Position numbers and translations under genes: made by a program
Notes under the pieces: generated by a model
Seen by the model: only the letters and a program-made list of their open reading frames with translations
Told to the model about the DNA's origin: nothing
Databases searched by the model: none
NCBI RefSeq assembly: GCF_932276165.1
Contig: NC_063992.1
Location: 4,350,001-4,414,000 of the forward strand
Direction: 5' to 3'
Source of the DNA: Plutella xylostella
Lineage: Eukaryota; Arthropoda; Insecta; Lepidoptera; Plutellidae
DNA: 64,000 nucleotides
Shown here: in pieces, positions 58,363-64,000 of the stretch
Position numbering within the stretch: the stretch's first letter is position 1
Layout of the letters: every line of letters begins with the position of its first letter

Positions 58363-61119
58363 TTGGTAAGTCGATGTATTCCTTTAAATCGTCGCGGCGC
58401 ACCGCCACGACGCGTCCTCGTGGCGGTGCGCCGCGAGCTGGGCCCCGTCGCGCGGCGAGAGTGGTGCGCGCCGCCGCCCGCGGACGAGGCATGGATAACT
58501 ATACCTATTGTTTCTAAATCAGGTAACGCGTCTTCCCAATTACACATAGGCTGTACGTACATACCGCATAGTAACCATCACGAGTCCATGCTGTCTTCTT
58601 TTTATGATAGGGCTAGTAATTTGATTATTTCTCACCCTGATGATATATTTTTGATAATGGGTGACTTTAACGTTACTAGGGCTGAATGGTTTTATGACAA
58701 TGATAGCAACTGTTTGCAAATTCACGCAACAAACGATAACTTATCTAGTTTAACAGCTGATTTCATGAGCTACACATCTCTTTTACAACACAACCTTGAG
58801 TATAATATTAATAATCGCTTACTGGATTTAATTTTTTGTAGTAGGGAATGTGACGTTAGTGCCTGTGAATGTCCACTTACCTCTGAGGATGCCCATCATA
58901 AATCTTTAGATATCAGTATTAGGGTGAGTCCTATGCCGACACTTGTACAAAATAAAATTCCACGTAAATTGTTTTTTAAAGCTAACTTTGAATTAATGCG
59001 TACTGAATTATTGTCAGTGGACTGGGAGGCGGCTTTTAGACCGCTTACTGATGTCAATCAGTTGACTGAGTATTTTTACAATTTTTTGAACCAATTAATA
59101 GATAAATATGTTCCAATTTCACACTCATACCTTAGTGACAAAGCGCCCTCTTGGTATACTCTGCCCTTAATCAAACTTAGAAACGAAAAACGAAAATACC
59201 ACAAAAAATGGAAGATATATGGCAATTTATCTGATTATCAAACTTTCTCCTTGCTCCGTACTAGACTTAAAAAAATGGAACAAGAGTGTTTTAGGTATTA
59301 CATAAATAAAAGTGAAGAATACATTAAAAGCGACCCCAAGCATTTTTGGACATTTGTTAAGTCAAAGAGAGGTGTTAATAAAATTCCAGACAAATTGCAC
59401 TACCAGGGTCGTGTAATATCAGGCGGTGAGGAAATATGTAACGCCTTTAATAACTATTTTAACTCAGTTTTTGTATCTGACGACCACGTTTCCCAGAGTA
59501 CATTCGCTAATGGTGGTAGCCAAGATTGCCAAGATAAATCGTGCATTGATATAAACTTTATTAATTTAGATGAAAACACTGTACTTACAGAATTTAGTCG
59601 GGTACGAGTTAATAAGGGTGCGGGATCAGATGGTGTTCATCCTATCCTTATATCAAAGTGCGCTAAAGAACTGGTTATTCCCCTAACGCTCATCTATCGT
59701 TTCTCTCTTAAATCTGGAGTTTTTCCTAACATTTGGAAAAAGGCTATCATCACACCTATTCCAAAAAATAGTAAAATCGACATATTAACAGAATATAGGC
59801 CTATATCAAAATTAAGTATTTTCGGTAAAGTTTTAGAAAAAATAGTAACTAATCAAATAGCATACTGCGTCAAAAACCAGGTAGCCGAGGCACAACATGG
59901 ATTTATTAAGTCACGTAGCGTTGAAACTAACATGGTAAGTTTTAGCGAATACCTTCTTGAAGCTATGAATAAAAATTTACAAATTGATGTAATTTACACT
60001 GACTTCTCGAAGGCATTTGATAAAATAAACCATAATATAATTCTTCAGAAGCTACTAAAACTTGGAATTCATGGAGCCTTGTTGCGATGGATTGAATCCT
60101 ACATCCGTAATCGTAGTCAGGCTGTATTGATCAAGGGTTTCGAGTCTAGTTTTCTTACCATTCCATCTGGTATCCCCCAAGGATCTCATTTAGGACCTTT
60201 ACTGTTTACATTGTATATCAATGATATTGGAGAGGTTCTGGTGCATTCAGATCATCTACTTTATGCAGATGATACAAAAATCTTCAAGATAGTTAAAAAA
60301 GTTACTGACTGTCTGCAATTGCAGCGTGATCTGAGTGCTCTTACACAATACAGCCAGTCGAACCAACTGTTTCTGAATGCTGACAAATGCTCCATCATTA
60401 CCTACACCCGTAAAACAAAACCTATACGATTTTCTTATAATCTGCAAAATGTGGAACTTCCTAGGGTCACAACTATTCGGGATTTAGGAATAATGATGGA
60501 TAGTCAATTAACATACAACACACACATAGACAATATCGTTAAAAGGGCATTCAGAGGCTTAGGTTTTATTAATAGAATATCTAAGCCTTTCAGAAGTGTG
60601 TCTACTATAAAAGTATTATATTACTCCTTTATCAGATCAATCTTGGATTTTGCTTCCGTAGTATGGTCCCCTTCTTATGAAATTCACATCAAACGCATAG
60701 AAAAAGTACAAAAGATATTTCTTAAAAACCTATCATTTAAATTTAATTTTGACAGTTCATCCTATGATATGAGACTTAAACACTTTAATCTTACAGCACT
60801 TAGTTTACGACGAAAAGTGATGGATCTTATTTTCATGCACAAAATTTTAAATAATAAAATAGTTTGCCCTTCTTTGTTGTCTAGGATTCCCTTTATTGTA
60901 CGTTCCCAGGGCCTCTTGCGGTCACTTCGTTCTCTTCCTAATAGAAACAAGTTATTTGTACTTCCAAACTATAACAAAAATTACACACGTAACAGCTTTA
61001 TGTACCGAACCTTAAATATGTATAATGCTGAATTATCTTCCACTGATGTTGACCCTTTTAATGACAGTACAGATTCATTTAAAAGAAAAATACTTAAACA
61101 CTATGATTTAAAATGTTGA
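58363..61119 (+). CDS. LINE ORF2: endonuclease (partial) and reverse transcriptase
   Basis: An open frame of 918 codons. The first codons lie in the flanking palindrome; genuine LINE sequence begins near 58418. An N-terminally truncated AP-endonuclease domain comes first (VLVAVRREL, IGCTYIP, GDFN at residues 100-103). The reverse transcriptase follows, with EYRPISKLSIFGKVLEKIV, AQHGFIKSRS, FSKAFD at 548-553, PQGSHLGP to 612, the catalytic YADD at 634-637, and the thumb motif DLGIMMDSQLTYN. The C-terminal domain ends LKHYDLKC. The motif set is Jockey/CR1-like. The element copies itself by nicking the target and reverse transcribing in place. This copy lacks ORF1 and the endonuclease N-terminus, so it cannot be autonomous, but the frame is otherwise intact, implying youth. 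The first about 110 bp are extremely GC-rich, unlike the AT-rich remainder. Confidence 0.92.
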   Translation: MVSRCIPLNRRGAPPRRVLVAVRRELGPVARREWCAPPPADEAWITIPIVSKSGNASSQLHIGCTYIPHSNHHESMLSSFYDRASNLIISHPDDIFLIMGDFNVTRAEWFYDNDSNCLQIHATNDNLSSLTADFMSYTSLLQHNLEYNINNRLLDLIFCSRECDVSACECPLTSEDAHHKSLDISIRVSPMPTLVQNKIPRKLFFKANFELMRTELLSVDWEAAFRPLTDVNQLTEYFYNFLNQLIDKYVPISHSYLSDKAPSWYTLPLIKLRNEKRKYHKKWKIYGNLSDYQTFSLLRTRLKKMEQECFRYYINKSEEYIKSDPKHFWTFVKSKRGVNKIPDKLHYQGRVISGGEEICNAFNNYFNSVFVSDDHVSQSTFANGGSQDCQDKSCIDINFINLDENTVLTEFSRVRVNKGAGSDGVHPILISKCAKELVIPLTLIYRFSLKSGVFPNIWKKAIITPIPKNSKIDILTEYRPISKLSIFGKVLEKIVTNQIAYCVKNQVAEAQHGFIKSRSVETNMVSFSEYLLEAMNKNLQIDVIYTDFSKAFDKINHNIILQKLLKLGIHGALLRWIESYIRNRSQAVLIKGFESSFLTIPSGIPQGSHLGPLLFTLYINDIGEVLVHSDHLLYADDTKIFKIVKKVTDCLQLQRDLSALTQYSQSNQLFLNADKCSIITYTRKTKPIRFSYNLQNVELPRVTTIRDLGIMMDSQLTYNTHIDNIVKRAFRGLGFINRISKPFRSVSTIKVLYYSFIRSILDFASVVWSPSYEIHIKRIEKVQKIFLKNLSFKFNFDSSSYDMRLKHFNLTALSLRRKVMDLIFMHKILNNKIVCPSLLSRIPFIVRSQGLLRSLRSLPNRNKLFVLPNYNKNYTRNSFMYRTLNMYNAELSSTDVDPFNDSTDSFKRKILKHYDLKC

Positions 61120-61506
61120 TGTTGGACACTCCTTGAATTGTATACCTAACCTATGATATATAAAACACTATGATTTAAAATGTTGATGTTGGACACTCCT
61201 TGAATTGTAGTTATACCTAACCTATGATATATACTTTTTTTTTTTTTCCTTCTTTCTTTTTCCGTTGAATTTTGTCAATGATTTTCGCAGTTTACACACC
61301 TACTAAAATTGTAACTTACACACTATGAATTAAAAATTTTGCAATGTTACTATAACCAGTTAATGAAGTTTTCTCCTGTTATTTACTTTATGTTTAACTT
61401 TTCGGCCCTCCAAGTCTATAAGTTTAGATTTAAGATAGCATGTATATTTTGTTTCCATATGACTGTTTGAAGCCAAAATAAAATAAAACAAAATAAATAA
61501 ATAAAT
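58389..61506 (+). mobile_element. 5'-truncated Jockey/CR1-like LINE insertion
   Basis: The insertion starts right after CCTTTAAA of the host palindrome and ends in an AATAAA/AACAAA/AATAAATAAA tail, after which the palindrome resumes. A TAAAT at both borders (58385-58389 and 61502-61506) may be the target duplication but overlaps the A-rich tail. A perfect 18-bp inverted repeat (58393-58410 and 58418-58435) sits at the 5' junction. Confidence 0.85.
61096..61232 (+). repeat. 67-bp tandem duplication over the LINE stop codon
   Basis: AAACACTATGATTTAAAATG through ACCTATGATATAT is repeated head to tail; the second copy has an extra GTT. The first unit carries the last codons and stop of ORF2, and the second places the same sequence in the 3' UTR. 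Confidence 0.85.
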
Positions 61507-63058
61507 GGGTTGTAGTTGAACTCATTTCCAGTTGATTGAACCCCATAATGCATTATCCGAAAGTCAACAATTTCTGAGTTATTTAAGTTTTAAGTTTTTT
61601 TAAGAATTTTGCCAAAATTTATGTTTAAAGAAAAATATTTAATAAACTAACCATTATTTAAATACTTTTTTATGGTTTTGTATTAGTGACACCTTAGCCA
61701 ACTAATTACAATCATGAAATGCGCAATATTTAACTTAATTTAGACACAGTGCTTCAAAATAGTTGAAACGTTAAGAAAATGTTACGAAAGGTGAAAACAA
61801 AAAAGCTAAATTAAAAAAGAATTTTATCTGACAATTTTTCAGGCACTACAGCTTAAAAACATAATCAATTTGTAAGCTTTAAAATGACACATCCCAATCA
61901 AAAATCGATTAAGGTATGACCAAGATATAGCCAAAACAACCGCATAGGCGGACAAATCTCAGTAGGGAAACAACCAAGATTTTGTTCCAATTTTAAGGTA
62001 AAAGTATTGTAACTGGACTTTGTAGAGATTCGAACCATTTACTAATTATTGTGTTCCAATGGTGCGGTTCCTCAAATGCACAGATCGACTACAAGGTTGC
62101 TTCACCGAAATAATGCCAATGTTAGCCAATTGCAATTTTCAATTATGATTGGTAAAACAAAATAATTCTTCACAACCCGGTTCCACAAAACTACTGTTCG
62201 ACGACGGTTAATTCGCCGAAAACATGATTGGCCAGTAGCACGTGACAATAGCACTGTTTGACAATGATTGTTTTAAATTCAACGTGTTCAAACACTGTGC
62301 CAAATGTTTTAGCTGAAAAGTTTCACCGAATAGTGTTATAGGAGATTCAATTTGATGGTTAAACAATTTGACAAACTGGGCAGTCGAAAAAGCATTATAT
62401 CGTTAAACCTATCGTCATCGAAAAGTTTCGGCTAACCGTGTTATCGGACAAGCATTATTTCGGTGAAGCAACCTTGTAGTGGATCTGTGCCTTTGAGGAA
62501 CCGCGCTATCGGAGAACAATAATTAGTAAACGGTTCGAAACTCTACAAAGTCCAATTATAAGACATTTTGCCTTAAAATTGAATTAAAATCTTGTTCGTA
62601 TCCCTACTGAGATTTGTCCGCCTATGCGGTTGTTTTGGCTATATCTTCGTCATACCTTAATAGATCTTAGATTGGAATATGTCATTTTAAAGCTTAGAAA
62701 TTGATTATGTTTTTAAGCTGTAGTGCCTGAAAAATTGTCAGATAAAATTCTTTTTTAAATTACCTTTTTTGTTTTCACCTTTCGTAACATTTTCTTAACG
62801 TTTCAACTATTTTGAAGCATTGTGTCTAAATTAAGTTAAATATTGGGCAATTTATGATTATAATTAGTTGACTAAGGTGTCACCAATGCAAAACAATCAA
62901 AAAAGTATTTAAAAAATGATAGTTTTTGAAATATTTTGCTTTTAAACATAAATTTGATTGTTGAATTTCGGATAATGCATTATGGGGTTCAATCGTCTGG
63001 AAACGCCTTCGTCTACAACACCTTTAAAGGAATACATCGACTTTCCAATCACCCTGTA

Positions 63059-64000
63059 TATAATTTTGTACTTTTACATATAAATAATATAATAAATAAA
63101 TAAATTTTGCTTTTTATATAAAGATGAAAATTACTACCTTTTTACAAGATATCATCATTGTTATTTTTAAGAGGCCTCGAATCTCGATAGGCACTAAGCC
63201 TTTTTTTCAGAAATAAAATTGTAAAGAGCCGAGAGCAAAACGAACAAAAGGCATAAGAAACAGAATTGTATTAATATTCACTAAATTACTTTATGAATTC
63301 TTTTCTAATTTGATCCTCTTTATCCTACGGTTCATTTATTTTATTCGTTTCAAAGTAATTCGCTAAAGAAAGAGTCAATAGGATTTTTTTCTTATTAAAA
63401 TAGTCAAAGGAGCTATGCTCTAGGGACGGGGGGCCATTGTATGCCACCTGTATTTTGTATAAGCTCACAGAAATAAATCTTATTATATTGCTCAATGGGC
63501 ATCTTGTTACTTGGGGGAAAAGGACATCTATTATTAATAACTCTTTCTTTTGAAAGTTTCAGCTACTCGTATGGGGCTTAGTTCCTGTCTATTCATACGG
63601 GCTAGTGCGGCCCCCATTTCTACGCAATTCTCTATTTTATCAATCAGTTACTTGTACATATTTTACAGAACGCACAGACAAGGGAAGTGATTAAAAAGAC
63701 ATAACTGGGTTTTATTAAAGAGATCAACTTTGAACCACCGTTAATAATCGCGGCGACAGGAAAAAATATGATGCCTATAAAAATTATAACGGCTTAGTCG
63801 TAAAAGAATTTGAATAGAATCGTAACATATCAAAAATGCTTCAGTGATCCGTGCTTTATGATTTTGTCGTAAACGAGTACTCTCGACACAAAGAGGGTCT
63901 CCCTAATGTTGTGTTTAAAAATCTATGTGACTGTTCGAGGGGATTGTTAATAAGTTCGGAAATTTTGTTACTCTGTGAATTTATTGCACGGTGAATTGCG
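63059..64000. other. No gene seen
   Basis: AT-rich intergenic sequence to the window end, without recognised exon, RNA gene or element end. Confidence 0.5.

Larger units (their letters stand above)
58353..63058. mobile_element. Giant fold-back element, left arm split by a LINE
   Basis: The ends TACAGGATGATTGGTAAGTC and GACTTTCCAATCACCCTGTA continue inward, each reaching CCTTTAAA. From 61507 onward the left arm resumes (GGGTTGTAGTTGAAC and TTGAACCCCATAATGCATTA) and mirrors the right arm to a centre near 62280, with long pairing throughout (for example ACCGCATAGGCGGACAAATC against GATTTGTCCGCCTATGCGGT). Without the LINE the element is about 1.6 kb and almost wholly palindromic. TA flanks both ends. 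It has no transposase. Confidence 0.85.

Noticed and set aside
58293..58562. Minus-strand frames opposite the LINE start
   Set aside because: Shadows of the GC-rich, palindromic 5' junction.
1..64000. CRISPR arrays, bacterial operons, rRNA genes
   Set aside because: The sequence is eukaryotic; no regularly spaced direct repeats or rRNA-like blocks were seen.

Overview
This window is gene-poor, repeat-dense nuclear DNA from a lepidopteran insect. Most of it is AT-rich. It holds tRNA-headed SINEs, non-LTR retrotransposons with AATAAA-type or microsatellite tails, many palindromic MITEs, and two multi-exon genes with short exons and GT-AG introns. The repeat families and the haemolymph-type immune protease fit a moth, possibly a noctuoid, but the species cannot be assigned from sequence alone.

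Layout. From 1 to about 24.8 kb I find no supported host gene. The stretch carries SINEs (12.77-13.40 kb), an RTE-type LINE remnant (13.9 kb), a 1.7 kb composite repeat (14.1-15.8 kb), a PIF/Harbinger-like GC-rich MITE nested in an older palindrome (18.7-19.15 kb) and several small fold-back elements. From 24.8 to 39.1 kb lie the only two host genes, both on the minus strand. The downstream one (27098 to 24826, four exons) encodes a 183-aa secreted six-cysteine protein resembling the ML/DUF1091 type. The upstream one (39096 to 29602, seven coding exons) encodes a complete 382-aa CLIP-domain trypsin-like serine protease of the prophenoloxidase-activating / Easter type. I assembled both by hand; exon phases agree throughout and no stop interrupts the joined frame. 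Intron 5 of the protease (4.0 kb) is almost filled by nested transposons: a fold-back element split by a second, inverted copy of the 14 kb composite repeat, and beside it a 5'-truncated LINE with an 11-bp target-site duplication.

From 39.2 to 64 kb there is again no supported host gene, but the transposons are well preserved. They include two hAT-like non-autonomous elements with 8-bp target duplications and striking palindromic subterminal repeats (40.5-41.0 and 53.4-54.3 kb). A 1.17 kb element (43.55-44.72 kb) has a perfect 33-bp terminal inverted repeat, a 9-bp target duplication and twelve copies of a short subterminal motif. There are three same-orientation Tc1/mariner-type MITEs, one of them inside protease intron 1. 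A giant fold-back element (58.35-63.06 kb) has one arm split by a 3.1 kb LINE carrying an open 918-codon frame.

The two host genes are plausibly secreted haemolymph proteins, the protease acting in an immune (melanization/Toll) cascade. Nothing in the sequence shows that they act together. The best candidates for something undescribed are the 43.55-44.72 kb element, the palindrome-rich hAT-like elements, and an exon-like small ORF carried inside one of the latter.
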